Below, one piece after another: positions 1 through 13,400 of a stretch of DNA of 64,000 nucleotides (position 1 is its first letter; each line of letters opens with the position of its first letter). The notes under the pieces were generated by a model. The model searched no databases. It saw nothing but the letters and a program-made list of their open reading frames with translations, and had not been told where the DNA came from. A program made the translations under genes and the position numbers. The DNA comes from Copromyces sp. CBS 386.78. Lineage: Eukaryota > Ascomycota > Sordariomycetes > Sordariales > Sordariaceae. The DNA lies in NCBI GenBank assembly GCA_030685235.1, contig MU839150.1, positions 173,181 to 237,180 of the forward strand, written 5' to 3'.

Positions 1-3000
1 TTAAAATTCTTTAAGACTTATAAACCTCTAACTTTCTTATTCCCTTACCCCGGGCAATAATAAATCCTCTACTACTAACCCCTCTTTATCGTCCTATTCT
101 TAAACCGATTAACTTTAATTCTTTTTCTTCGATTCTCTTTTAACGATTATAATCACTATCCCTATTAAAGATTTCAAAAGAATTAAGCCCCTTAAAAAAT
201 ATTCCAGCATTAATTAATAACGAAAATTCAAATAAATTAACAGCTATTAACTTTAACGAAATTACTACTATAGAATTTAAACGAAGTAGAATTAAACTAT
301 TATAAATAAAATATTATTATTAGATTTATAACTATTAACGAACCGAATCGGAAACTATACTACTAATAGTAGACGAAATTACCTAGCTAGTCAGCTAGGC
401 TATAGCCTAAACCTTAGTTACCGCTCTTTACCCCCCCTTAAATTCATCGTTAAATTTGAAGGTAAACAAAATCGGTTTCTTTAATCCCGGGCTAAAAAAA
501 AAAGATAATAATAATAATAGTATAATTTAATAAGGTAAAATTATAATATTCGTTAACGTTTACGCTTTTTTTAAATAATTTAAATATTTAACCGCTATAT
601 AATTACTATAAACTATTCGAGAAATTTAAACTACCTATTTTCAAAACTTCGCTTTAATTTAATACTTTATTAAATTAATTAATTTTAAACGAATTAATTT
701 AATTATAGGGGATATTAAATTTATTACTTCAATTCTTATTAATCAATTTAAATATATAGATAGCGAAGTACTTTTTAATTTTTAAATTAGGAGATTAACC
801 TTATTTAATATTTATATAAACAAGAATATTAAATCCTTCGTTTAATAAATCGTTTATAATACTAAAGTACTAAACTTACCTAATTATTTATAATTTATAT
901 TCGCCTTTAAAATTATAAATAATTATATTTAATTTATTATTAATAAATTTATAAAATCTATATCTTTAAAAACTTTTCTCAAATATATTAATAATAAGAA
1001 ATCTATTTTAATAGTTAAAGCTAGAGAATTCTAAGGCCCGTTACCCGTTAATAAGCCTTCGTTATTTAACTTATTAAATTCGACTATAACGTTAATTAAT
1101 TTTAGCAAATATTATTATTCGTATTCTAACCCTCCCTTTCGTTAATAAACTTACTAGAACCCTAACGTTAATCCTTATAATTAATATAATAATAATTATA
1201 ATAATTACGGCCGGAATAATAATTATTATAATAATAATTATCGAAGAAACGGCGGTAATCCGAACTATAATAATAGAAACCAGAATAACCTAATATTAGG
1301 ATCCAGATATTAATCTCAATCGAATCCGAATTAAATTCAAATTTAAATATAAAGTTAGGGATAATAGAATTAAATTTACTAGACTAACTAATTATCTACG
1401 AATAATTAAAGCAATTCGGCTAATAAATTTAATAATTAACCTAATTAGAATAATAGGCCTAATATTTAACAGGTATACGCAACCGAAACTTAAAATTCTA
1501 GCCGATAATAGGAAGAACAATAAAATTAACAATAAAATTAATAGGATTACTAATCGACGGATAATTAAAGTTTAAAGAATTATAATAACGACGAATATAA
1601 TTTAACCTTTAAATAAATTTACAATTAATTGAACTAAAGCGCAAATTAAAATAACAATTATAATAGCCCTAAATAACCCGAAGGACCGCCCGACTACGTC
1701 GCTTAAATAAGAATTTAATAATTATTTATTAAAATTTATTAATATTAGTATTATTATATTAAATTCCCGACTTTAAATAAACTCTAAAAACACTTGGAAA
1801 AAGACTATTAAATTAGTAAACAATATAAATAGACCGTATTAATCGCTATAGCGGAGCCAGCTCTTAATTTCTATATAATTGCTAATTATACTATTAAATC
1901 TACTTCTACGCTAGTAATTCCTAATTTCGAAACCGTTAATTCCGAAATTATCGAACTAGTTATCGATTATTATATAATTATTAATTATTTTAATAAGCCT
2001 ATCTTCGAATTTACTACTTTCGGGGAACCGTTTATTATTAACATTAATTTTACTAAATTAATTTCCGACGACTATATAATTATTAATTATATAGTCGAAT
2101 TAATATATAGATTTAATATATTTAACGTAATACAATTCAATTTATCCCCGTATTAACTAGATTTATTAGGTTACGAGAAAGTTATAATTACTATCGTTAA
2201 ATAAATAATTAATTCGAAGGCGTTATATAATAACGGATAAATTAAATTATTAAATTTAATAGACTAAAGTTGTAAAGCCTCCTTAAAAAATCCTTATTAT
2301 TAACCTATAGTCGAAGAAATCTTAAAATCTAAAATAGAATTTAAAGTATAAATAATAAAAATAAGTAAGGAGCTAGCTTTAACGGCAAATCCGCCCCTAC
2401 TTTTTTAAAAGCTATTAAAGATTATTTATTCTAACGTTAATTTTAAACCGGATATTAGAATTAGCTAAAACTTTAAAGTTTATTCCTATTTTAAAGTTCG
2501 CGTTATAATTAATTTAATATTATATTACGAAGAGGAAGTCTATTTTAATATAGGCTATATTAAATTATTATTTAATAAAGTTTAAATTATATAATACTAT
2601 CCTAAAATTTAAATTCGACGTAGAGCTTTAATTATATTAATTCGAAGGATTAGTAATAATTAATATATTTTAAATAAATATATAATCTTTAATTTCTTTT
2701 TTAAAGGAAGTATACTATAAAGTAAGGAAACCGTTATTTATTTCTACCGCGAAATTAAATTCGTTAACGGATTTAAAATATATTTTTTATTAGGAATAGA
2801 TATCTTAAAACTAAAAAGTTTTATTTTTAATTTCGGAAAGCTAATCGCTATAATTAAATTTTATAAAGTCGCTATCCTAATAATCGTTTTACCTAAAAGT
2901 AAACGTTATAACGCTAAAATTATTACTATATAATATATTATCGTTTAATTTAAATCCTTCGCCCAAATTCTAGTTAAATATAGCATTCTAATAATTAATA

Positions 3001-3399
3001 GCTAGGATCTCCTATTCGAACTATTATCGTTTAATAAAGTAATATTATTCACTATACTTACTAATATAAGTATAAATTATATTATTATAACTAATCCATC
3101 CAATAAATTAATTATAATCGTTAATAATTAAATTATTGGCCGCCTTCGATTAACCGATAATATATCCTCCTTAATATAAATCCTAGAAGAGTAAATAATT
3201 AACGCTATTTATTTAGCGGCTAATTAATTTTATAGCAAATATTATATTATTAATAATTTTTAATTAGTATAAGATTAAACTACTATTAAATATTATACCG
3301 GCGTACGTATTTATAAGGATTAGAATAATTTAGAAGAGTATTAATAAATTTTTAATTTACTAAATAAATTCGTAAATATTTTTAAAGATAGAAACTTTA

Positions 3400-6199
3400 T
3401 TTTAATCCCTAAAAATTAATAATTTCGCGTCTCGTTAAAATTAAAATGGGAAAGGGAAATTCTATAGAAATATAGGATATACCCCGTTGGATCCTACGAA
3501 TACGAAATTATCCGAAAGATTTTAAGGAAGTTTATTGAATAAAGTAGGATTTATAGGATTAAGAACTAAGTCCCCTTCTTATTCCTAATCTTCGTTATAT
3601 AGAAGGATATACTTAACGGGATAAAGAAAGGATAGATAATTGTTAATATTCGTAAATTTAATAAGATTATCCTACTTAATTCGTATTTAATAATTTCTCA
3701 AGACGAAATATTATCGGCTATTAGCGATAAAGTTTATATTTTTATTTATAATACTATTAATTTCTATTACTAATAGCGAATCTACCCCGACTCGGACTAG
3801 GTATTTATAATTATAACGCCCGAAGGCTAATTTTCCTTTAAATATCTAATTATAGGATATAAAGGGAATAATACTTTCGTTTAACGGTAAATTAATATTA
3901 TTTTATAGGATATTTCGGCCGTTAAAAGTTATTATAATAATATTATTATCGCTTTATTTACTATTAATGATTATTTAACCGATTTGAAACGCTTTTTTAA
4001 AGTCCTTAAAATCGTTAATATTAGCCTCGGGCTTTTTAAATCGTTCGCTAGATTCCTTAATACGGTAATACTTAGCCGTAAAGTCGATTTATTCGGTTTA
4101 AGTATTATGCCCGAAAGATTTAACGCTATTAAACGCTTATAATTCCCTTTAATGTTAAGAGATTTAAAATACTTCTTTAAATTTACCGGATATTTATATA
4201 ATAATATATTTTAATTTTTAATAATTATTTTACTGCTTTACGAATAGAAGATTCGTTTAATATAAGTCTACGAAATTAATGTTAAAAAACGGTTAAAATA
4301 CGTATAAAAAGTTTGGGCAAATACGATTATTATTAATGAGCCTACTACAATTAAAAAAGCGGCATTTAATATAATTAAATAAAAATTATTAAAATAAATT
4401 ATATTAATATACTTCAATATTAATAGGCAATTATTCTTCGACTTTAATATATTTAAATATAGAATTGGTATATAAATTTATTATATTAACGAATAGATTA
4501 TATTAAAGTTATTAAATTTAAAGGGAATTATTATTGCGTATCCGCCGTATATGGCAATTTAACCTATTGCCTTTTTAAATCGGATTCTATCTAAGGCCGA
4601 ATATAAATACTAACTAATAGAAATAGAAATCTTAAATTACGTATAAATAATAAAGAAAATTCGTTAATAGCTATAAATTATTAAAAAAACCTTAATTATA
4701 TTTACGGATTATTAAACTATCTTCGGACTTTAATATTAATTAAATATCGCTAATACTATTATAGCTAATACTAATAATAAAAAATTCGTTAAAGCACTAG
4801 AATATATTAATTAATACGAATTATAAATAATATATAAACTCGGTAAATACTATATTATATTGAGAAACTCTATCCGCACGTGGATAAAACTCTATCCGCA
4901 CGTGGATCCACTTTGCTTTTTTAAGTATAACTCAGTCGAACCTTGGTATATAAAAGTAAAAGTAGTACCAAATTACTCGCCGATTTTTAACGGATTTTTG
5001 AACGTAGGTACCAACCTTATAGCCCTAAGCGTCATCTAAATCCCACTTTCTTAGAACTTGTGGACTTTTAATCTTCCTAATTTTTATTTAAAATAGCTTT
5101 CCTTTCCAAGGTTTTCTTAGCCTACCGGTTACATACATTCTTTAAAAGGCCAATGTTAAGTAGAGAAAAAAATAAGAAAAAATGTCATATACTTTTTACC
5201 TCCTTATTATACTCTTTAGTACTCCAAAAAAGACATTGACATTCACTTATTTTTCCACGTGCAGATAGAGTTTTATCCACGTGCGGATAGAGTTTCTTAT
5301 TATATTAAATACGCTATTTCGACTTCTAGTTAATCCGGGCCCAAATAATAATCTAAAAGCCCTAGGTAGTTTTAAAATCCTTCCCGATAATTAAAACGAA
5401 TATTAAACATTTTTTATAACTAAGGTAAATTAATTATATTAGGAAGCCTATTTTAATATACTACTAATAATACGTTTAATATCGATTAAGGATATCGAAG
5501 ACCCCTGACTAGGATAACTATCGGTAAAAGGACATACTTTAATATAAACAGCGCTAGATTTCCGTTAAAAAATTATTAACGGATATAATAAGGACCCAAA
5601 ACTAGTTCGAATTAAGCGGCTAGTCCTCGATAACGAGCGCCTAGGGACGTATAATTAGGTATAGTTACCGTTCGCCTTTAGAGACAGCCTACTCTAGCGG
5701 ATTGCCGAAGGAAGCCCGGACCGCTTATATATCCCGTACGCCTACGTTAAAGAAATTTTTAATTTAATTTATTTTGGTAATTATAGCAGTTATATTAAAT
5801 TTAATAAATATTTACTATTTTATTTTATTATTAAAAGTATTAATTTGCTATATTAATACTTAACTAATTATTTAGAATACCGTATTTTTAAGATTAAATA
5901 ATATAAAGTATATAGTAGTTTACAACTTATTTTTAGACCGCCTTACCCGTTTTATATGATAATTATCGACTTTATTATTAGTTTACTTATATTAATACCG
6001 GATGGATTTAATATAATAATATTAATAACCTATAAATTTAATAAAGTAATAAATATAATACCTAATAAAGTAATATAAATAGCGAAAAATTAAGCGATTG
6101 CTTTTTTTAATATATTATTTATTATTAATTAGGGATTACCGAAAATTATTATTAGCGATAAGGATTCTAAATTTCTATTAGCCTTCTAAAAAACCCTAT
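3400..6199 (+). pseudogene. Element A pol relic: RT, RNase H and N-terminal part of integrase
   Basis: Decoding the plus strand while reading TAA/TAG as mutated Gln or Trp gives gypsy RT landmarks. These are a motif around the VNIRKFN-type segment near 3640, the segment TPEGQFSFKYPIMGYK near 3820, and the YxDD catalytic box at 3930-3941, now Tyr-Tyr-Asn-Asn. RNase H ends near 5350 with the GKY-I-I-P-D-A-L-type segment, which is split by a MITE at 4862-5298. Integrase follows, with IDFITGLP near 5966 and a DKDSKFL segment near 6155. The frame is cut at 6199 in FWKAL/FERLG and resumes at 14095. Both catalytic RT Asp codons have changed GAT/GAC to AAT, which is the RIP transition. Confidence 0.85.
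4862..5298. mobile_element. MITE family 1, copy 1 (437 bp, terminal inverted repeats, 8-bp target duplication)
   Basis: A short non-coding element begins GAGAAACTCTATCCGCACG and ends with the inverted form CGTGCGGATAGAGTTTCTT. Each end carries two tandem copies of a CTCTATCCGCACGTGGAT unit (4868-4885 and 4890-4907 on the left). It is flanked by identical 8-bp copies ATTATATT at 4854-4861 and 5299-5306. Removing the element plus one copy rejoins the element A RNase H frame exactly. It is visibly less AT-rich than its host and keeps CpA sites. An 8-bp duplication with short inverted repeats points to a hAT-type non-autonomous element, although other superfamilies also give 8-bp duplications. 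It has no ORF. A second copy lies at 60916-61354. Confidence 0.9.
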
Positions 6200-6430
6200 T
6201 GTTATGAGGCTGATGCCCGTGGCTGTGTGCCTGGCAATCGCTAGGCGAACTGCCGTGCCGGCAATGCTGCCGTGCCGGCAACCCCTTATAGCCCGTGTAC
6301 TGTATATCCCTTGAAAAGGATAGTTGGCTAGCCGCCTGCTCTGTAGGCGACCTTCCTCTCTTTCTTTCTTCGTAGAACCTTATCGATTGTTTAGGCTAGT
6401 ACCTATGCTAATTATATTATATTCTGTATA
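6200..6430 (+). repeat. Element B 5' LTR (231 bp)
   Basis: Starts TGTTATGAGGCTGATGCC and ends CTGTATA, with the expected terminal CA now TA. It aligns without gaps in overall length to 13859-14089. Its outer (left) half retains TpG and CpA sites, while the inner (right) half is heavily converted, for example CCAATTGTACTGCACC in the partner reads CTAATTATATTATATT here. It contains a CpG-rich GCCGTGCCGGCAA tandem motif. Confidence 0.92.
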
Positions 6431-6499
6431 TTAGGTTCTACTTATATTTATATAAGCGGATAGTAAATTTAATAGCGGATATTAATAAAGATGGAGCTA

Positions 6500-7920
6500 A
6501 TAGTATCGAACGTGGTATTTGCGGTATTTATTATTATAATCGGACTTAGCGAAATAGACTTCGACGATATTGAATAGTAGTTTTATAACCCTTAAGGCGG
6601 CGAATAATAATTAGTAGGAAGTATTAGTACGAACGATAATTTTGTAAAAGGCTTTATTAGAATATTTAACGGGAATATTACTTTACGTAATTGTATTAAA
6701 TCCCTTTTCTTTAATATTAATTTTAACTTAATCCTTGCTCTGCGTTTGAATTTTAGTCTTATAAATCTAGTTCCTACTAGTGGAGCCGTAGTAGGTATTT
6801 TAATTATTATTATTAAAAACCCTGCTAATTTAAATAGTAACGGTCTTAATATTTTTATTTATAGAAGGAAACCCTTCGAATTCTTTAAATAGAATGGTTA
6901 ACTTTATACTTTCTAATTCTATTTTAACCGATTTATTTAAGTATATAATATCGATATTAAAGCGGGCCTTTGTATTAATTGCGATACTATTTAGTCCGAA
7001 ATTTTTAATACCTTCCCTAACGATAAATAATTACTATTAAAGGGTTTCTAAATTAGTAAAATAATCCGTAGAGAAGAAGACCTAATTAGTCTATTTAATT
7101 AAATTTAAATTATCTTCGGCTCTTACTAGAATTGGGATATTATTTTTAATAAGTTAGTTCGTATACGTTAGAAGGATAGAGAATTTTTCGCTACCTTTTT
7201 AATTACCTTCGATGATAAAATATTAAAAGTAGGTAATTATAATTAGGAGAACCTTATTAAATTAATTTATTTTAATTATATTTTTAATTAGAAGTTTTAT
7301 AATAAATTCTTTATAGTAGATTTTCTAGAAGATTATTACGCTTATATAATTAAAATATAATACTTTATAATTAAATACGAACGGACTTTTAAATTTAAAA
7401 AGGATTATTGTAAGTACTTCTATTTTTAAAAAGAGCGTTCTTAAAGTAGCGGCGTTTATTTTCCTACCTCTAATATTAATATTTGGTAGTTTAATACTTC
7501 CCGTTAATAAATGTAATCTTCTTTTTCTTCTACTAATAATCGTCCCTTTAATTATAATAGCGATATTATTATAAGATTTATTCGAATCGGTACGTTTAAT
7601 AAAGGTTGTAGTAATTGGGGGCGAAGTGGTTTAAATTCGGCTATTTCTTCTAAATGTATTAAGTAAGTCTCTAATAAGGAGCGTTAAAAGCGTAGGGATA
7701 ATAACCTATATTTCCGTTATAAAGCTTCTAATTATTAGGTAAGTAATTATCTTTACCTACTTACAATCCCTCTTAATAATAACGGTGGGGTTTGTATTTA
7801 GGTAATTGCTACCGAAGTCCTTCCGTTTTTAAAAGATAACGACGAATAAGATTCCGCTTCTAAATAGGGAAAAAAGTAGTTCCGGAGCGAAGTTGGGCCC
7901 TAAAGTCTAAAAATATATTA
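6500..7920 (+). pseudogene. Element B gag-like region (relic)
   Basis: The position between the 5' LTR and the protease/RT makes this the gag region of element B. The plus strand gives long stretches of plausible codons interrupted by TAA/TAG, rich in Asn, Lys and Ser. I could not confirm a zinc-knuckle motif, so the assignment rests on location. Confidence 0.55.
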
Positions 7921-7929
7921 AGTAAAGTA

Positions 7930-10900
7930 GAAGAATTTAAATTAAATTCGTAGTTAAAAATAAAATTTATATTAATTTTATTCATTATTAACGATTATAA
8001 TTTATTCTACGCCTTTATTAATAAAGGTTATTAATATTATACTATAATTAGTAAAAAAATTATTAAAAATCTTCGGATTCTAATCGTTCCTATTAAATTT
8101 CGTTATATTAAAAGAGCTTCTGTAATTATAGAAGGAGTTATTATTTAGGGTTTTATATACTTTTTAACGGAGGTTAATAATTACGTTTACTTTATTTATA
8201 CTTACGTTGTACTATTATTAGAATTCCCTATTATTTTAGGGAAGCCCTAATTTAAAGCTATATAAACGTATTCCGTTCTTTATAAGAAGCGATTATATAT
8301 AGGTATTACGAATTATTAAGTTTTATACGTAAGTAGGGAGTAGGCCTTAGATATGGAATTTATTAAAAATATTAAGTCCGCTATTTACGTAATGGCTATT
8401 ACCTTCGTTAGTTACGTACGGAAGATTCGGAAGGAATTTAGTAGTAGGGTGGTAAAAGAAGCTATTTATATTATAAATTTAAAAGACGTTAAAAAAGCCC
8501 TATAGTTTAAGAAAATTTATACCGAAGAATAATTGCGGAAGATAATTCTAAAAAAGTATTGCGACTTTTTACCCCTTTAAATAAAATAGGAGGCGGATAA
8601 ATATAATTTTTACCGTCCTAAAATTAATTATAAAATTGAAATTAAGAAGGATAAAGACGGTAAAGAATTACTAATCCCCTTTAATCTATTTTATAATATA
8701 ACCCGTAAGGAATTCCTAATTTTGAAGAAGACCTTTAAAGACCTTTTAGATAAAGGTTTTATCCGTACTAGCAATTTAGAAGCGGGAATTCTAATTCTTT
8801 TTATATAGAAATTAAGCGGTAAATTCCGTTTTTATTACGATTACTATACTTTAAATATTATTATACAAGTAGACTATTTTCTTTTACTACTTATTAGTAA
8901 AATATTCCGTATTTTAAAGGGAATTAAATAGTATATAAAGGTTAATGTTATATAAGCTTTCTATAAAATTCGGATAATTATAAGAGAGGAATAGAAAATA
9001 GTATTTCGGATACAATATAGGTTATTCGAATAGTTAATCGTACCCTTTAGGCTAATTAGCGTACCGGTAACGTTTTAACGGTATATTAATTATATCATTT
9101 ATAAATATTTCGATAAATTTTATACGGCTTATATAAACGACGTACTTATTTATACTTTGGGTATTAAAGAAGATTATAAGGGTAAAGTCCGCTTAATATT
9201 AAAAAAGCTCTTTAACGTAAGCTTCTATCTAAACTTAAATAAATACGAATTTACTATTAAGAAGGTTAAGTATTTTAGTTTTATTATTTATATAAGTATA
9301 GGAGTATAAGCCGACCCTAAGAAGGTTAAGGCTATTTTCAAATAGCTTCCTCCTAATTCTCAAAAAGGCGTTTACAATTTTCTTAATTTCGTTAACTATT
9401 ATAGGATATTTATACCCTAATTCTCGAAGGTCGTAACTCCGTTAACGGTACTCACTAATAAAGGAATAGCCTTCGAATAAATTAAGGAATACGAAAATAC
9501 CTTCTAATTATTTAAAACGCTATTTATAAGGGCCCTAATCCTTACGGAATTTAACCCCAATAGGAAAACGTTCTTAGAAACGGATTATAGTAATTTCGCG
9601 TTGGGCGGGGTTATTTTATAAGAAGTTAACGAATTTAGAAAACGGGTAGTTATCGGTTATTATTCGCGGAAATTAAACGTTGTTAAACGGAATTACCTTA
9701 TTTATAATGAGAACGTCTTTTCGCACTGCCATAAAAGTCTTCCTACACTGTAGTAAAAAATGAAACTAGGTATAACTTATCCGAATGAAGGCTTAGGTAA
9801 GAAAGAGTAGTATTGGAATTTTTCTTATTTTTTTCTCTATAATATAGTGCCTACGACCAGATCACAACGTTACTCCGCAGAGAGTTAAGAATAAAAGGTA
9901 AAGGTTTGAATAAAATTTATTTCTTTTTAATATTTTGTTTTAGAAAGACGCTAGAGGCTAGATAAAAAAAATTCTTATAAATGCTGTTTTATAGAGTAAA
10001 AAGAACTAAAAATTCCAACCCCACTCTTATACCTCTTACTTTAAATTTGGTGGAGTTATATACATATGCATTTTTTACTACAGTGTAGGAAGACTTTTAT
10101 GGCAGTGCGAAAAGACCTTCTCTTTATAATAAAGAAATATTCGTAATTATTAATTATTTAAAATAATAATTAATTGAATTACGCAATTATAAATCCTTTA
10201 CTATCCTTATTAACTACCGGAATTTAAAATACTTTATAAAGATATAGCGGCTTTCTGAGTAGTAAACTCGCTAGGTAGAATACCTATTATAGTTTAATTT
10301 CGGTATTAAATACCGGCCGGGTAAAGAAGGAGTAGTCCCCGACGCTTTATCCTATTGGGAATAGGATATATTTACCGAATAGGATTGTAAAGCCTACGAT
10401 TTATAAATAATACCGGATTCCGCTTTTAAATTTTATAGTCTACTCCGTATTTCCGCTTCTAAAATTATTTGTACTAGGAAGGAAAGTATAAAAATATTTA
10501 AAAATCCGGATTTATAGTAGTTTTAGGATTAAATGGCCCTAAAAAATTCCTTATACTAATAAGTTAAGACGGTAGTTTAGAATAACGAACGGTACTTCGA
10601 CCCTTCTTTAAAACTTAAAATATAAATTACTAACTATAATATTAACCCCTACGGCCAACTCTGCTATTAAGGCCGCCTTTAAGTCTTTAAAACGCCCGTT
10701 TATACCGAATCTAATTTTATTAACCTTTCGGACTAGTTTTAATAATTTAATATCCTCTGTACAATTCTTATTTAGGCTATATATAATTTTTATATTTTCG
10801 GTTACTTAGGAAAAGAAGGTATTATAGCGGTATTTATTTAATACTTTTATTAGCCGTTCCTAAAGGTTTATATTCGGTAATTCTTTTGTAATTATTATAC

Positions 10901-12030
10901 TTATAATTCTATAAAGGTTTAGAGAGAATAAAAACGAGGCTTCTTACGACCGCTATTAATCCCGGAATAATTTAATAGAGAAATTTAAATAGATTTTATT
11001 ATAGACCTCCTAAATTTAAATAATAATACTTATTTTTAAATTATTAAAGACCGGCTTAATAAGAATATTATCTTAGAATTAATACCGTTTATAGATGCTG
11101 AATTCTACGTAGAATAGTTCTTATAATACTTCGTTAAATATTATAGTATTCTTAAATTTATTGTTAGTAATCGAAGTTCTAATTAGACGAACCGCTTCTA
11201 AACGAAATTTTATAAGCTTTTTAATATTAAACGGCTTTTTAATACGGTTTACTACCCCTAGACCGATAGTAGCTTTAAATGGATGAATTAAGAAATTTAT
11301 ATTCACCTTCGAATAATCGTTAATTATATTTAAGATAATTGGGATAAATAATATTTAATAGCCTAATTAGCTATTAATAGCCGTATTAATACTTCTATTA
11401 GTATAAGCCCTTTCTTTATTATTTATAAATTCGATGTAGAATTACCGGTTTCTATTATTAAAGAGCCTACAAACGGACCCCCGTTCTTTTCCTCGGAGAA
11501 AAAAGCCTACTAATTTATTAAAAAACTATAATAAATTACGGATTTATATTAAATTACTATAGCGGTAGCCGCTTAGTAGTAAGAGAAGTTCGCTAACTAA
11601 TATTATTAATTAATTGAACGTTTTTAAATTAGGGATAAGGTCTAATTTAATTTTAAGAATTACTATACCGACCGTCTTAAGAAGAAGTTAAATTAATTAT
11701 ATACGAAGTATACGGTTTCGAAGGTCCTATCCCTATATATTATAAAATTCTCTAATCTTTTTCGAATTATTTATAATATTTTTTACGTAAATCTTCTATA
11801 ACGGGCTATTCGGAACTTATTATTAAGATAGAGAATTACCGACGAATAATCGCCCGTTATAGAAATTAAAAAGGAGTTTAAATAGTAAATCGAAGAAATT
11901 CTTTATATATATATAAATTATAGGCGAAGGGGATTTATTCGTAAAGTATTAATTAAATAGAAAGGATATTACAATTTTACTTAAGAACTTTTAGAGGAAT
12001 TTAAAAAAATAAAAATATTTAAAGAATTTG
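7930..12030 (+). pseudogene. Element B pol relic: protease, RT, RNase H, integrase, chromodomain
   Basis: Read on the plus strand with TAA/TAG as former Gln/Trp. RT runs from about 8720 (LKKTFKDLLDKGFIRTS) to the YxDD box at 9130-9141, now Tyr-Ile-Asn-Asp. RNase H follows with an ETDYSNFALGGVI segment near 9590 and LNYPIY-like residues near 9690, where a MITE splits it. After 10130 the frame continues to a YRPGK-type segment near 10310, then integrase with an IVS(D/N)R(G/S)SN-type motif near 11165 and a YHPQTDG-type motif near 11255. A chromodomain with IKWKGY/FTWE-type residues lies near 11960. Multiple stop codons make it non-functional. Confidence 0.88.
9709..10122. mobile_element. MITE family 2 (414 bp) inside element B RNase H
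   Basis: Ends are GAGAACGTCTTTTCGCACTG and the inverted CAGTGCGAAAAGACCTTCTC. The inverted repeat extends about 50 bp inward, through TTACTACAGTGTAGG on the right arm, with one mismatch near the tip. Flanking 8-bp duplications TTTATAAT are perfect at 9701-9708 and 10123-10130. Rejoining the flanks across one copy restores the decoded RNase H segment. There is no coding capacity. It shares the outermost GAGAA and the 8-bp duplication with family 1 but has a different inverted repeat and interior. It is also less RIP-converted than the surrounding element. Confidence 0.9.
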
Positions 12031-12252
12031 AAGATAAATACGGAATAATTAATTTTAATAACGGGCCAATTAACCGATAGGTTAAAAATTTTCCCTTAAA
12101 AGGTTTTATAAACGGAATAAAGTTAATTAATTACGTAATTATAGGAAAAGAATTAGTTCGTAGTATTAAAAGAAGTTCGAAATTAATTAGAGGAAGCCTT
12201 AAATATACTAAATATCCTTTATTATTTCGTTACTTAATAAATCCTCTATAAT

Positions 12253-13400
12253 TTAATTAATATTAATTTCTATATTTTCCTTCCTTCTACTAGTAAAATT
12301 CGAAGCGGTTATAGCGTAGGGGTCGTACGAAGCGGGGCGAATATTTTCGGCGTAGGGGGGCGATAGTAGGGATAATAAGGGGCGGATTCCGTTGGACGGG
12401 CGAACGCTAAGGGGTAAATAAATAATATCCTATTACGAAAGCCTATTAAAGCCCGAAGTCTTTTTAAATTACTTAACGGCGGTACTATTATAAGTACGCG
12501 CCCGGCGCTTAGGAACGGCTGAGGACTTAGTAGTATTTTTAATAATAGTAATAAGAGCGGCGGGAATAGTAGTAGCGAAGGTAGGGGAAGCGGTAATAAG
12601 GGCGGTAGGAATAGCGGTAGTGGGGGTAGGGGAAGAGGTAATAGCGGCGGCGGCTCTTTCTTTGCGTTCTTTTTAATCGTTATAAACGATTATTATATTA
12701 TCGAAATTGTATTAAACGGCGGCGTTAATAACTTATTTAATAAACCCTATATATTTTTTAAGGGCTATTACCCTCCCTTTAAATTTAATGAATTCGGCTA
12801 CCTAATTTTTAAAAATTTAGATTTTAGCGATTAAGGAAAATAATAGACTTTCGAATTTAATAGAAGGGGATTACTAGCGGGCCGCAATAAATTTAAACCT
12901 AATTTGAATTTAAAAACTATTAATAGAAATAGTAAATATAGGAACGGATTAAATAGGAAGGGAGAAATTTACGTAGGGATATTAATATCCTTAGCTTCTT
13001 TTATAATTATTAAATAATTAAATATTTTAAAAGTAGCGATAAATAATTCGTATTTAAAATTTAGAACGTACTTAATTGTATATTAAATAGTAAAAATTTT
13101 TTAAACCTATTTTAACGTCGGTTTATAAGGTTTTTTAGTATATTAGTACGTTAAATACGTAGTAATTACGTTATTAGCGGCGGAGATAGTATAATTATAC
13201 CCGTTAGCTAAGTAATATATATATTAATTTAGGAATAGGGCGGCGGCGGTAGCGATGGTAGTAGTAATAACGGTTTTAATAGTAGTCTCTCTATTAATTC
13301 CGGTAGTAATAGTATTCGGGTAGGTTTAAACCGGTTTAAGGATAGTACGGCGGCGCGGAGCGGGGGAGGGAGTTAGCGGCGTAGGAGACGATAAAAATAG
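12253..13400 (-). pseudogene. Minus-strand reading frame between pol and the 3' LTR of element B (RIP-interrupted, unknown product)
   Basis: On the minus strand one frame can be followed for roughly 380 codons, ending at the TAA at 12253-12255. Every interruption I met is TAA or TAG at a place where CAA, CAG or TGG fits, exactly what RIP produces. Decoded segments include KNFYYLIYN and VRSKF near 13050-13110, FKGRVIALKKY near 12760, DNIIIVYND near 12690, then a Thr/Pro/Ala-rich stretch near 12480-12650 and a basic segment PKRRARTY. I do not recognise a family. The start is not defined; the upstream limit is approximate. It may be an accessory antisense ORF of the retroelement, or a captured gene. 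Confidence 0.5.

Noticed and set aside
11121..11306. Minus-strand 61-codon frame
   Set aside because: Antisense to the integrase of element B, which decodes well on the plus strand.
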